Below are positions 15,387 through 24,508 of a stretch of 64,000 nt of DNA, piece by piece (positions within the stretch are counted from its first letter, which is position 1; every line of letters begins with the position of its first letter). Source of the DNA: JADLGL01 sp050184415 (GTDB lineage: Bacteria > Pseudomonadota > Alphaproteobacteria > Rhizobiales > Kaistiaceae); assembly GCA_050184415.1 (NCBI GenBank), contig JBFXAJ010000003.1, positions 129,564 through 193,563 on the forward strand, read 5' to 3'. Both the position numbers and the translations under genes were made by a program. A model generated the notes under the pieces. That model was not told the DNA's origin and made no database searches. It saw only the letters and a program-made list of their open reading frames with translations.

Positions 15387-17908
15387 GCCCGACCGAACTC
15401 CCGAACCCCACGCCGCGGCCGCCGGAGGAACTCGCGGAGCTGGAACGCGTGTGGCGCGTGCCGCGCGGCTGGCGGGCGCTCTCGGCCGTCAACAACCAGT
15501 CGATCGGCCTCTACTACATCGCCACCGCCGTGTTCTTCTTCCTGTTCGCCGGCGTCCTCGCCCTGATGATGCGGGCGCAACTCGCCGTGCCCGACAACGC
15601 GCTGGTCGACCACGACCTCTTCAACCAGCTCTTCACCATGCACGGCACGGTGATGATGTTCCTGTTCGCGGTGCCAGCGGTCGAGGCGGTCGCGGTGCTG
15701 CTCCTGCCGAGCATGCTGGGGGCACGCGACCTCCCGTTCCCGCGCCTGTCGGCCTACGCCTTCTGGGCCTACGCCATCGGCGGCACGGTCTTCCTGCTCA
15801 GCCTGTTCTTCGATCTCGCGCCGCGCGGCGGCTGGTTCATGTACCCGCCGCTGTCGAGCACCGAATTCACGCCCGACATCTCGGCCGATTTCTGGCTACT
15901 CGGCATCGGTTTCATCGAAATCTCGGCGATCGCCGGCGCGATCGAGCTCATCGTCGGCATCCTCAAGACGCGGGCGCCGGGCATGACACTGGCGCGGATG
16001 CCGATCTTCGGCTGGGCGGTCCTCGTGTTCGCCGCGATGATCCTCTTCGCCTTCCCGGCGATGATCGCGGGGACGACGCTCCTCGAGCTCGAGCGGGCGT
16101 TCGACCTGCCGTTCTTCATCGCCGAACGCGGCGGCGATCCGCTGTTGTGGCAGCACCTGTTCTGGTTCTTCGGCCATCCCGAGGTCTACATCATCTTCCT
16201 GCCCGCAGCCGGCATGGTGTCGATGATCGTGCCGGCGATGGCGGGCGTGCCGCTCATCGGCTACCGCCTCGTCGTCCTTGCCCTGATCGGGACCGGATTC
16301 CTCAGCTTCGGTCTGTGGGTCCACCACATGTTCACGACCGGCCTGCCGCAGATCTCGATGAGCTTCTTCTCGGCCGCCGGCATGGCCGTGGCGATCCCGA
16401 GCGGCATCCAGATCTTCGCCTGGATCGCGACCTTCGCGAGCGGCCGCACGAAGATCACCGCGCCGGCGCTGTTCGTCCTCGCGATGCTGGTCGTCTTCAC
16501 CGTCGGCGGCCTCTCCGGCGTCATGGTGGCGATGGTGCCGTACGACCAGCAGGTCCACGACACCTATTTCATCGTCGCCCACCTCCACTACGTGCTCATC
16601 GGCGGGATGGTCTTCCCGCTCTTCGCGGCGATCTACTACTGGGTGCCGAGCATCGCCCGGCGGCCGCTGTCCGAGCGGATCGGGAAGACGGTCGCGATCC
16701 TCCTCTTCGTCGGCGTCAACCTCACCTTCTTCCCGATGCATATCGCCGGCCTCATCGGCATGCCGCGGCGGGTCTACACCTATCCCGAGGAGATGGGCTG
16801 GGGCGGGCTCGCGCTGACATCGACGGCCGGTGCGGCGGTGATCGCCATTGCCGTCGTCCTGTTCCTCATCGACCTGATCCGGAACTGCCGGCCCAGACTC
16901 GACCATTCGGCCGGCAACGTCTGGAATGCGGGCACGCTCGAATGGCTGCCGCAACAGGTCTACCAGTTCCGCTCGATCCCGATCGTGACCAGCCGCGAGC
17001 CGCTCTGGGACCAGCCGAACCTCGCCGAGGATGTGGCCGCCGGGCGCTACTATCTCCCGGGCACCGTCACCGGCCGCCGCGAGACTCTCGTCACGACGCC
17101 GATCGATGCGCGGCCGGACTACATCCTGACCCTGCCCGGCGCGGGCTGGCCACCCTTCGTGGCGGCGCTGTTCACCGCGGCCGCCTTCATGCTGCTGACC
17201 GTGAAGGCCACAGTCGTCGCCATCATCTGCGGCGTGGTCGCAGTCGCCGCGATCCTGGTGTGGATGTGGGGCGCCGACCTGGGGCCGATGAGTCCGAAGC
17301 CGATCGGCGGCGGCATCACGCTGCCGGTCAACCCGACCGGACGGTCGTCGCATGCCCGGATGGCGACGCTGGGGCTGATCGTCGTCGCCGCGACGCTCTT
17401 CGGCTGCTTCCTGTTCGCCTATTTCTTCCTGTGGACGGTCGGGGAAACCTGGCCGCCCGAGGGGGCGCCGCGGGTCGGCAATGGTGGTGCGGTGGCTGCA
17501 GCGCTGCTCCTTGTCGTCGCGAGCGGGGTGATGTTGGCCGCGCGCGAACTGCTGCGCGTCGCCGGTCCGGGGTTTGTCTTCACCTTCCTCCTCGGCGCGG
17601 CGGGCACGGCTCTTGTCGCCGCGTCGCTGGCCGACCTGGGATCGTTCCTGTCGGCGGGACTGGACGGCACACGCTCCGGCTACGAAGCGACGGTGCTGAT
17701 CCTTGTCGGCTATCAGGCGTTCCTCGCGGCGACGATCGCCCTCATGCTCGGCTTCCTCGTCGCCCGCGCGGCACGCAGCAAGCTCACGGCTGCGCGTCGG
17801 CTAAGCTTCGAAGTCGTCGAGCGGCTTCTCCACTACGCGGCGATCCAGGGGCTGGCGACGCTCGCGGTGTGCCACCTCTTCCCGATGATTGCCGGAGCGA
17901 GCCCATGA
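15383..17908 (+). CDS. Fused cytochrome c oxidase subunits I and III
   Basis: 841 residues from ATG 15383, overlapping ctaC by 4 nt; much longer than subunit I alone (~530-560). The subunit I part has MHGTVMMFLF (low-spin heme His), WQHLFWFFGHPEVYI (CuB His and cross-linked Tyr) and YFIVAHLHYVLIGG (HLHY, CuB/heme ligands region). After ~residue 580, a linker leads to a C-terminal part with several membrane helices (GLIVVAATLFGCFLFAYFF, VILVGYQAFLAATIALMLGF) equivalent to subunit III. It reduces O2 to water and pumps protons in the inner membrane. I+III fusions are known among caa3/SoxM-type oxidases. Confidence 0.92.
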   Translation: MSPTELPNPTPRPPEELAELERVWRVPRGWRALSAVNNQSIGLYYIATAVFFFLFAGVLALMMRAQLAVPDNALVDHDLFNQLFTMHGTVMMFLFAVPAVEAVAVLLLPSMLGARDLPFPRLSAYAFWAYAIGGTVFLLSLFFDLAPRGGWFMYPPLSSTEFTPDISADFWLLGIGFIEISAIAGAIELIVGILKTRAPGMTLARMPIFGWAVLVFAAMILFAFPAMIAGTTLLELERAFDLPFFIAERGGDPLLWQHLFWFFGHPEVYIIFLPAAGMVSMIVPAMAGVPLIGYRLVVLALIGTGFLSFGLWVHHMFTTGLPQISMSFFSAAGMAVAIPSGIQIFAWIATFASGRTKITAPALFVLAMLVVFTVGGLSGVMVAMVPYDQQVHDTYFIVAHLHYVLIGGMVFPLFAAIYYWVPSIARRPLSERIGKTVAILLFVGVNLTFFPMHIAGLIGMPRRVYTYPEEMGWGGLALTSTAGAAVIAIAVVLFLIDLIRNCRPRLDHSAGNVWNAGTLEWLPQQVYQFRSIPIVTSREPLWDQPNLAEDVAAGRYYLPGTVTGRRETLVTTPIDARPDYILTLPGAGWPPFVAALFTAAAFMLLTVKATVVAIICGVVAVAAILVWMWGADLGPMSPKPIGGGITLPVNPTGRSSHARMATLGLIVVAATLFGCFLFAYFFLWTVGETWPPEGAPRVGNGGAVAAALLLVVASGVMLAARELLRVAGPGFVFTFLLGAAGTALVAASLADLGSFLSAGLDGTRSGYEATVLILVGYQAFLAATIALMLGFLVARAARSKLTAARRLSFEVVERLLHYAAIQGLATLAVCHLFPMIAGASP

Positions 17909-18228
17909 TGGTGCGTGCCGCGCTTCCGGTGGCGGGCCTCGCGATCTGGGCCGCGCGGTTCGTCGCGGTCTACGCGGTCACCGCCGTCGCCTGCGCGAAG
18001 GGCTGGGACACCGCGATCGTCACCGCGGCCATCCTCTCGACCGCCGCGCTCGGGCTCGCGCTCAACGTGATGATCGTCGCGGCCGGGCTGCGGCTGGCGC
18101 GAGCGTCCGAGGCGGGAGCCGCGCCGGCTCTCGGCGCCGTGGGCGCCGGCATCGCCGCACTGTCGTCCTTGGCCATCGTCCTCGAGACGCTTCCCGCGCT
18201 CATCGTGCCGGTCTGCGCCGTCCCATGA
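17905..18228 (+). CDS. Small membrane protein of the oxidase operon
   Basis: 107 residues with about three hydrophobic helices (IWAARFVAVYAVTAVACA; AAILSTAALGLALNVMIVAAGL; GIAALSSLAIVLETLPALI). ATG 17905 overlaps the subunit I+III stop, and its stop overlaps the ctaG start, so it is translationally coupled within the operon. I do not recognise the family; the place in the operon suggests a small accessory or subunit-IV-like component of the oxidase. Confidence 0.75.
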   Translation: MMVRAALPVAGLAIWAARFVAVYAVTAVACAKGWDTAIVTAAILSTAALGLALNVMIVAAGLRLARASEAGAAPALGAVGAGIAALSSLAIVLETLPALIVPVCAVP

Positions 18229-19127
18229 GACGCGTCGTCCTCCTCGTTCTCCTGGCCGCCGGCGTCGCGACGCCGGCACTGGGCCATGGCGAGTACAGCC
18301 CCCTCGCGCCGGGCGACGTCCTCCGCGCATGGCGTCCGGACATCGCGCTGACCCTCCTGCTGCTCGCGGCGGCCCAGGGCTACGCCATCGCCCGCGCCCG
18401 CCTGCACCGGCGCCTCGGCCGCACCGTCATCCCGCTCCGGTGGGCCGCCGCGACCTGGGCGGGCTTCGGCGTTCTGTGGATCGCGCTCGTCTCGCCGCTC
18501 GAGGCGGTGACCGGGACCCTCCTGACCGCGCACATGATCCAGCACGTCATCCTGATCGCTGCCGCGCCGCCGCTTCTGCTGGTCGGCCGTCCCGGGGTCG
18601 CGATTGGCGCGCTCCTGCCGGCGCCGGTCTGGCGAGCGTTCGCCCGTCTCGGCCTTGCGCGGCTGGGCGCGGCGGTCGGGCGCCCGGTTCCGGCGGCGCT
18701 TCTCCACGGCGCGGCGATGTGGGTGTGGCACGCGCCCCCGCTCTTCGATGCCGCCATGACCAGCGAGCCGCTGCACCAGCTCGAGCACGCATGCTTCTTC
18801 CTGACGGCGCTTCTGTTCTGGTCGGCGGTCTTCCGTGCCGCGCGCTCGCCGTCGCGGCGGATCGAGGGCGCGGCAGCGATCGTCGTGACGCTGATCCAGG
18901 GCGGGCTTCTCGGCGCGTTGCTGACGCTGGCCGGCCGGCCGCTCTATGGCCATAGCGACGCGGCGCTGGCGTGGGGGCTGACCCCGCTCGCCGACCAGCA
19001 GCTCGCCGGCCTGGTGATGTGGGTGCCGGCAGGCGCGGTCTATCTCCTGGCCGGCATGGTGATCGCGATGCGATTCATCGGCAGCGGGCCCGAGCCTAGT
19101 CGGGCCGAGGCAGCGCATAGGCGATGA
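18225..19127 (+). CDS. ctaG: Cytochrome c oxidase assembly protein, caa3-type CtaG family
   Basis: 300 residues from ATG 18225. A signal-like N-terminus (VVLLVLLAAGVATPALGHG) is followed by six or seven membrane helices. TAHMIQHVILIAAAPPLLL, MWVWHAPPLFDAAM and LHQLEHACFFLTALLFW are typical of the CtaG_Cox family, with conserved His residues (HMIQH, WHAP, LEH) likely to bind copper for CuB insertion. Last gene of the oxidase operon. Its final 32 nt overlap the convergent glucose dehydrogenase gene. Confidence 0.88.
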   Translation: MRRVVLLVLLAAGVATPALGHGEYSPLAPGDVLRAWRPDIALTLLLLAAAQGYAIARARLHRRLGRTVIPLRWAAATWAGFGVLWIALVSPLEAVTGTLLTAHMIQHVILIAAAPPLLLVGRPGVAIGALLPAPVWRAFARLGLARLGAAVGRPVPAALLHGAAMWVWHAPPLFDAAMTSEPLHQLEHACFFLTALLFWSAVFRAARSPSRRIEGAAAIVVTLIQGGLLGALLTLAGRPLYGHSDAALAWGLTPLADQQLAGLVMWVPAGAVYLLAGMVIAMRFIGSGPEPSRAEAAHRR

Positions 19128-21423
19128 TCGAGTCGCCGGGCTTGGTGCCGAGGCCGCCATGTCCGCCTGCGACCACGACCACGAACTGGCGGCCGTCATC
19201 GGTCGCGTAGCTCATCGGCGTCGCGTGACCGCCTGCGGGCAGCCGGTCGCGCCACAACTCTTCGCCGGTGGTGAGGTCGAAGGCGCGGACATAATAGTCG
19301 AGCGATCCGCTCATGAAGACGACGCCGCCGGCCGTCGCCAGCGGCCCGCCGAGATCGGGCACGCCGAGCTCGAACGGAAGCGGGATCGGCGACAGGTCGC
19401 GCACCGTGCCGTTGATGTGCTCCCATACGATTTCGCCGGTACGGAGATCGGCGCCCGCGACAAAACCCCAGGGCGGCGCCTGGCAGGGAATGCCGATCGG
19501 CGACAGGAAGGTCTGGATGTCCACGGCATAGGGCGCGCCGAAATTCTCGTTGGTCGGGTCTTCCGCGGAGGAAATCACGTCGGTGGCGTCGTCCGGCCGC
19601 GGCACGAGGCGGATCGTGAAGGCGAGATAGGACGGCGTTCCGAACATCACCTGGCGGATCGGATCGACCGCCACCGCGCCCCAGTTGAAGACGCCGAAAT
19701 TGCCGGGATGCTGCAGGGTGCCGTTGGTCGATGGCGGCGTGTAGCGCCCCTCATAGTCGAGCTGGTGGAAGCGGATGCGGCAGGCGATCTGGTCGAAGAT
19801 CGTCACGCCCCACATGTCCCGCTCCTCGACCGGCTCGGGCATGAAGGTAAGCTGCGAGACCGGCTGGGTCGGCGCCGTGAAGTCGCCTTCGACCGCGCCC
19901 TGCGGCGCCGGCATTTCGGTCACCGGGTGGATCGGCAGGCCGGTGCGGCGGTCGAGGACGTAGACGTCCCCCTGCTTGGTCGCCTGGACCAGCGCCGGCA
20001 CCAGCTCGCCGCCGATGTCGAGGTCGACCAGCACCGGCTGCGCCGGCACGTCCATGTCCCAGAGGTCGTGATGCACGGTCTGGAACACCCAGACCAGCGT
20101 GCCGGTCGCGATGTCGAGCGCGATCACGGAGGCCGAGAAGCGCTCCGTCTCGGGCGTCCGCTCCGCGCCATACTGGTCGGGCGGCGTGTTGCCGACGGGG
20201 GCGAAGAGGAGCCCGAGGGCTTCGTCCGCTGACATCACCGACCAGACATTGGGGGAGTTCGCCGTGTAGGTCTCGCCCGGGGCGATCGGCGCGGTGTCGT
20301 CGGGATTGCCGGTATCGAAGTTCCAGATCAGCGCGCCGGTCGCGACGTCGAACGCGCGGATGACGCCGGAACCGGACGCGACCGACACATTGTCCGGCAC
20401 CGACCCGCCGACGATCACGAAATTGCCGGCGACGAGGGCCGGCGACGACAGAAAATAGAGGCCGGTATCGCGGTTCGGCTGGCCGGCCCAGAGGTCCACG
20501 GTGCCGTCGGCGCCGAACCCGGCGCACGCGGCACCGGTGAGCGCGTCGAGCGCGACCAGCCTGGCGTCGGCGGTGGTCAGGAAGATGCGCGCGGAACACG
20601 CGCCGCCCACGGCCGCCGGGTCGGCATGATAGGAGACGCCGCGGCAGACCTGGTGCCGCTCGAGGACGTCCTCGGAGACGGCCGGGTCGAAGCGCCAGAC
20701 TTCGGTGCCGGTCGTAGCATCGAGCGCGAACACGACCTGTCGGGGCGTGCAGAGATAGAGGAGGCCGCCGACCTTGAGCGGCGTGACCTGGTAGGCGGCG
20801 GGGCCGCCGCGCTCGCCGATCTCGCCGGTGTTGAACTCCCACGCGATCTCGAGCTGGTCGACATTCGCCGTCGTGATCTCAGCCAGCGGCGAATAGCGGT
20901 TGCCGGCCGTGGTGCGGCCATAGGCCGGCCAGTCGCCGTCGGCCACCGGCGTTGCGCCGGCAATCGTTGTCGTTTCGCCGACGGCCGCCGTGGCCAGCGT
21001 TCCGCGGGTGTCATAGGGGCGCACCAGAAGGATGGCGAACGCGGCGACGATGAAGGCGACGCCGAGCGAGAGCGGCAGGACCGCGGCCGCAAGCGACCGG
21101 CCGTTCCGCCGCACCAGGCCGCGGCGCACCCAGGGCGTCAGCAGCCAGAGGCCGAGGAGGACCAGCACGCCGCCGCGCGGCACGAGCTGCCACCAGTCGA
21201 ACCCGACCTCGATGATCGACCACGCCAGGGTCGCGAGGACCACGACGCCGTAGACGACCAGGCCGGCCGAGAGCCGCATCAGCAGGAGGACGCCGCTGAG
21301 GACAAGGCCGGCCCCGATGATCGCATAGGCCGGCGTCCCGCCGAGCGTCAGGAGCCATATCCCGCCCCCGCCGACCGCGAGACCGACGAGAAGGACGAGC
21401 AAACCGGAAATCGTGACGGCCAT
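19096..21423 (-). CDS. gcd: Membrane-bound PQQ-dependent glucose dehydrogenase-type quinoprotein
   Basis: 775 residues, close to the ~790 of the family. Five N-terminal membrane helices occupy residues ~1-150, followed by the periplasmic propeller starting DWPAYGRTTAGNRYSPL. HHDLWDMDVPAQPVL contains the catalytic Asp region of mGDH, and GSPALVAGNFVIVGG-type blade repeats are present. The family oxidises glucose or related sugars and polyols to lactones in the periplasm and passes electrons to ubiquinone. The 3' end overlaps ctaG on the other strand by 32 nt. Substrate may differ from glucose: close paralogues act on other polyols. Confidence 0.88.
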   Translation of the reverse strand: MAVTISGLLVLLVGLAVGGGGIWLLTLGGTPAYAIIGAGLVLSGVLLLMRLSAGLVVYGVVVLATLAWSIIEVGFDWWQLVPRGGVLVLLGLWLLTPWVRRGLVRRNGRSLAAAVLPLSLGVAFIVAAFAILLVRPYDTRGTLATAAVGETTTIAGATPVADGDWPAYGRTTAGNRYSPLAEITTANVDQLEIAWEFNTGEIGERGGPAAYQVTPLKVGGLLYLCTPRQVVFALDATTGTEVWRFDPAVSEDVLERHQVCRGVSYHADPAAVGGACSARIFLTTADARLVALDALTGAACAGFGADGTVDLWAGQPNRDTGLYFLSSPALVAGNFVIVGGSVPDNVSVASGSGVIRAFDVATGALIWNFDTGNPDDTAPIAPGETYTANSPNVWSVMSADEALGLLFAPVGNTPPDQYGAERTPETERFSASVIALDIATGTLVWVFQTVHHDLWDMDVPAQPVLVDLDIGGELVPALVQATKQGDVYVLDRRTGLPIHPVTEMPAPQGAVEGDFTAPTQPVSQLTFMPEPVEERDMWGVTIFDQIACRIRFHQLDYEGRYTPPSTNGTLQHPGNFGVFNWGAVAVDPIRQVMFGTPSYLAFTIRLVPRPDDATDVISSAEDPTNENFGAPYAVDIQTFLSPIGIPCQAPPWGFVAGADLRTGEIVWEHINGTVRDLSPIPLPFELGVPDLGGPLATAGGVVFMSGSLDYYVRAFDLTTGEELWRDRLPAGGHATPMSYATDDGRQFVVVVAGGHGGLGTKPGDSIIAYALPRPD

Positions 21424-21670
21424 AATCAGCCTCCCGACTTCCGGAACGTTGGCAATCCGCCAATCGTTCCCGGCGTTCCTGTCGCGAGCCCTGTCAAGTC
21501 CGCCCGGTGTGGCGTTAGGCTCGCCGATCCGTCATCGGGGACGAGTTGCAGTCGGCGGAAGGCCAGCTAGAGTGCGCGCCGCAAGCGTGGCGGCACGGCG
21601 AATGGCTGGGAGCGGGGCCTTCCGGTGAGGGGAGGCGCCTATCCGTGCTGGTGATGGCCCGGCAGGCGCG

Positions 21671-21689
21671 CGGACGGAGCAACCGTCCG
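21671..21689. repeat. Perfect inverted repeat in the 21424-21725 gap
   Basis: CGGACGG and CCGTCCG form a 7-bp stem with a 5-nt loop, 36 nt before the next gene. The 302-bp gap between divergent genes holds no other recognised element; the hairpin could be an operator or a 5' leader structure. Confidence 0.4.
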
Positions 21690-21725
21690 GATATGACGTT
21701 TGACAGGTTTTGCAGGTCCTGACGC

Positions 21726-22469
21726 ATGGTCATCATTGTCCTGTCGGTCATTCTTGCGCTCAGCAGCGCTCTATTTCTTTACATCCACCATCTTACCCAT
21801 CAGGAATTCCTGCTCCATCTCGCCGCGATCCCGCTGGAAATCATGGTGGGCGCGCTGATCGTCGATGCCTATCTTGGCCGTCGCGAGCGGGCGCGGCGCT
21901 TCCAGCAGTTGAGCTACATCAAGGGCTTCCTGTTCAGGACGGAGATGAAGAACCTCTTCGTCAACAATTTCCGCCTGCTGCAGAACGAGAATCTGAAGCT
22001 GAACTACCTGAAGGACTGCGACGAGGAAGAACTTCGCAAGATCCGCGCCGACTTCGGCGAACTGAGCTATCGCAGCGGCGCCGACAAGGACACGATCGTC
22101 GATCAGTACGTCGGAAGCGTCAATGTTTTCCGCTACTTCATGGAGTGGTCGATCCACAACGACGCGGACGGCACCTTCCGCAGCATGATCTTCCTCCTGC
22201 ATTTCGTGCAGGACGTGAAGACCTTCCGCGAGCTCCATCCCGAGCGGTCGGTAGCCGACGAAGGCTATGACGACGATCTGCGGGAACGGGTGGAGAAGGT
22301 CCTTCGGGACAACGTGGTCAGCTTCCTCGACTACGCCATCGAGCTCAGGCGCGATCGCCCGCACGAGTTCGAGCATCTGATGGAAGACTACATCGCCACC
22401 GAAGCGCGGTTCCACCGCCAGGAGACGATGGACCGCGGGGCAGGCGCGGCGCGGCTCGCGGTCGGCTGA
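21726..22469 (+). CDS. Hypothetical membrane protein
   Basis: 247 residues from ATG 21726. Two hydrophobic segments at the N-terminus (VIIVLSVILALSSALFLYI; FLLHLAAIPLEIMVGALIV), then a charged, mostly helical cytosolic region rich in Arg/Glu (RRERARRFQQL; ELRRDRPHEFEHLMEDYI). No family recognised. It is a single gene between the divergent glucose dehydrogenase and nasT, with no operon partner. Codon usage looks ordinary for the window, and the frame is intact, so a real gene is likely. Confidence 0.7.
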   Translation: MVIIVLSVILALSSALFLYIHHLTHQEFLLHLAAIPLEIMVGALIVDAYLGRRERARRFQQLSYIKGFLFRTEMKNLFVNNFRLLQNENLKLNYLKDCDEEELRKIRADFGELSYRSGADKDTIVDQYVGSVNVFRYFMEWSIHNDADGTFRSMIFLLHFVQDVKTFRELHPERSVADEGYDDDLRERVEKVLRDNVVSFLDYAIELRRDRPHEFEHLMEDYIATEARFHRQETMDRGAGAARLAVG

Positions 22470-22589
22470 TCGCCGCGGCAATCGGCGAACTCACTTCGGC
22501 AATCGATGCGCGGCGTTGCCGCACTCCCGCCGGCCCATGGCAGCATGCTTCTTGCATCGATCGCGAGAGGCCCGTTGCCCAAGGATCGC

Positions 22590-23180
22590 ATGACCCCACA
22601 TCCGCTTCGCGTCGCCGTCATCGAGGAAAACACTCTCCGCGCGGCCATCCTCGTGGAAGGACTCCGCGAGGGCGGGATCACCCAGGTCGAGGTCATCGCC
22701 TCGACCGACGGCCTGCTCCGCCGCCTGACGGCGATCGACCCCGAGGTCATCATTATCGGCCTCGAGAACCCGAGCCGCGACGTCCTCGAGCAGATGTTCC
22801 AGGTGTCGAAGGTGGTGTCGCGGCCGGTGGCGATGTTCGTCGACCAGACCGAGAGCGACATGATCGCGGCCGCCGTGAATGCCGGCGTGTCGGCCTATGT
22901 CGTCGACGGCCTTCGCAAGGAGCGGGTCAAGGCGATCGTCGAGACCGCCATCAGCCGGTTCAACGCCTTCGACCGCCTCCAGCGCGAGCTCGACGCCGCC
23001 CGGACCGAGCTCGCCGGCCGCAAGGTCATCGAACGCGCCAAGGGCATCCTGATGCGCCAGAAGCGGATCGGCGAGGAGGAGGCGTACGAGCTCCTCCGCC
23101 ATGCCGCGATGAACGAGAAACGGAAGGTGGCCGACATCGCCCAGAGCGTCGTCACCGCAGCGTCGCTCCTGGAGAAATGA
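22590..23180 (+). CDS. nasT: ANTAR-domain response regulator, NasT/AmiR type
   Basis: 196 residues, start chosen at ATG 22590 with AAGGA just upstream (TTG 22575 is an alternative). The N-terminal ~120 residues form a receiver-like domain (VAVIEENTLRAAILVEGL; PEVIIIGLEN). The C-terminal part (LAGRKVIERAKGILMRQKRI; EEEAYELLRHAAMNEKRKVADIAQSVV) is a typical ANTAR RNA-binding domain. NasT binds paired hairpins in nitrate/nitrite assimilation leaders and prevents termination, unless held by the sensor NasS. The stop overlaps the next gene, nasS-like, by 4 nt. The likely local target is the nirB leader at 29020-29196. Confidence 0.9.
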   Translation: MTPHPLRVAVIEENTLRAAILVEGLREGGITQVEVIASTDGLLRRLTAIDPEVIIIGLENPSRDVLEQMFQVSKVVSRPVAMFVDQTESDMIAAAVNAGVSAYVVDGLRKERVKAIVETAISRFNAFDRLQRELDAARTELAGRKVIERAKGILMRQKRIGEEEAYELLRHAAMNEKRKVADIAQSVVTAASLLEK

Positions 23181-24505
23181 TGTTGACCACGGACACGCGC
23201 CCGCCGACGCTCGACGAAGGCCGGGGCTCGACCGCCTCCGTCGCCCGGCGCCCCCCGCAGCGCCTCATCCGCGCCGGCTTCATCCCGCTGGTCGACATGG
23301 CCGTCCTCGTCGCGGCGGCCGAGCAGGGCTTTGCCGACCGCGAGGGGATCAGCATCGAGCTGGTCCGCGACGTGTCGTGGTCCAACATCCGCGATCGCCT
23401 CGCCTTCCGCCAGTTCGACGTGGCTCACGCCCTTAGCCCGATGCCGATCGCCTCGCAGCTCGGCATCGGCTCCAATCCCTACGCGTCCTTCACGCCGTTC
23501 GCCCTTGGCCGCGGCGGCAACGCCATCACGCTTTCGATCGCGCTCTACCGCGACATGGCGGCGCTCGCGGGCCTGACCGGCCACGAGGACGCGCTCGGAA
23601 ACGCCCGCGCGCTGAAGGCAATCATCGATCGACGGGCTGCGAATGGCGAGAAACCGCTCGTGTTCGGAATGACCTACCCGTTCTCGTCGCACAATTACGA
23701 GTTCCGCTTCTTCATGGCGGCGGGCGGCATCGACCCCGACCACGACGTGGTCATGACCGTCGTGCCGCCGCCGATGACGGCGGACGCGATGGCCGCGGGC
23801 GCGATCGACGGCTTTTGCGTCAACGCGCCGTGGAACCTGATCGCGGTCGAGCGCGGCGTCGGCCGCGTCGTCGCGACCAAGCGCGACATCTGGCCGTCGG
23901 CGCCCGAGAAGGTCCTCGCGGTCCGCCCCGACTGGGCCGACGCCCATCCCGAAGAGCTGTCGCGCCTCATCGTCGCCCTCGATGCCGCCGCGCGCTGGTG
24001 CGACGACCCCGCCAACCGCGGCGCCCTCGCCGATCTCCTCGCCGACCCCGCCTATGTCGGCGTCTCCGCCGACCTCTTCCGCAATCTCCTTGCCGGCCGG
24101 TTCCAGGTCGATCCGGACGGCACGGCGCGCGAGATTCCGGAGTACCTCATCTTCCACCGCGAGACGGCGAATTTTCCGTGGGTCAGCCAGGCCGAGTGGG
24201 TCTACAGCCAGATGGTGCGCTGGGGTCAGGCGGCTTTCTCGGATGCAGGACGCGCCGCCGTCGCGGCCGCCTACCGGCCGGACCTCTACCGCGCCGCGCT
24301 CGGCGCGGGCCCGGCGATCCCGCTGGAGTCGAGCAAGATCGAAGGCAACGCCGCCGGGGCGAGCGTGGCCTCAAGCTCAGGTCCGGTGGCGCTTGCGGCT
24401 GACGCGTTCATCGACGGTCGGAGCTTCGATCCCGATGCGATCCCGGACTATCTCGAAGGCTTTGCCATCCGCCACCGGGACGGGCCCGCGCCCGCTTCGG
24501 ACTGA
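23177..24505 (+). CDS. nasS: Nitrate/nitrite sensor, NasS (NrtA/CmpA-like) type
   Basis: 442 residues from ATG 23177, overlapping nasT. There is no signal peptide, so it is cytosolic, as expected for NasS rather than for the periplasmic transporter protein NrtA. The fold is that of a type II binding protein: RAGFIPLVDMAVLVAAAEQG, ELVRDVSWSNIRDRL, FDVAHALSPMPIASQLG, GMTYPFSSHNYEFRFFMAAG and GFCVNAPWN match NrtA/NasS features. NasS sequesters NasT until nitrate or nitrite binds. Here the order is nasT then nasS, opposite to the usual nasS-nasT. Its 3' end almost abuts the convergent beta-propeller pseudogene (3-bp gap). Confidence 0.88.
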   Translation: MMLTTDTRPPTLDEGRGSTASVARRPPQRLIRAGFIPLVDMAVLVAAAEQGFADREGISIELVRDVSWSNIRDRLAFRQFDVAHALSPMPIASQLGIGSNPYASFTPFALGRGGNAITLSIALYRDMAALAGLTGHEDALGNARALKAIIDRRAANGEKPLVFGMTYPFSSHNYEFRFFMAAGGIDPDHDVVMTVVPPPMTADAMAAGAIDGFCVNAPWNLIAVERGVGRVVATKRDIWPSAPEKVLAVRPDWADAHPEELSRLIVALDAAARWCDDPANRGALADLLADPAYVGVSADLFRNLLAGRFQVDPDGTAREIPEYLIFHRETANFPWVSQAEWVYSQMVRWGQAAFSDAGRAAVAAAYRPDLYRAALGAGPAIPLESSKIEGNAAGASVASSSGPVALAADAFIDGRSFDPDAIPDYLEGFAIRHRDGPAPASD

Positions 24506-24508
24506 CCG

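Noticed and set aside
15004..17904. Very long plus-strand frame over the oxidase genes
   Set aside because: Low-complexity Arg/Pro/Ala translation in the alternate frame of the subunit I+III gene; only its last 107 codons (from 17905) are a real gene.
19096..21423. WDMD motif in the glucose dehydrogenase read as lanthanide signature
   Set aside because: HHDLWDMD is normal in membrane glucose dehydrogenases, which use Ca or Mg; the D-x-D argument only applies within the methanol/ethanol dehydrogenase family.
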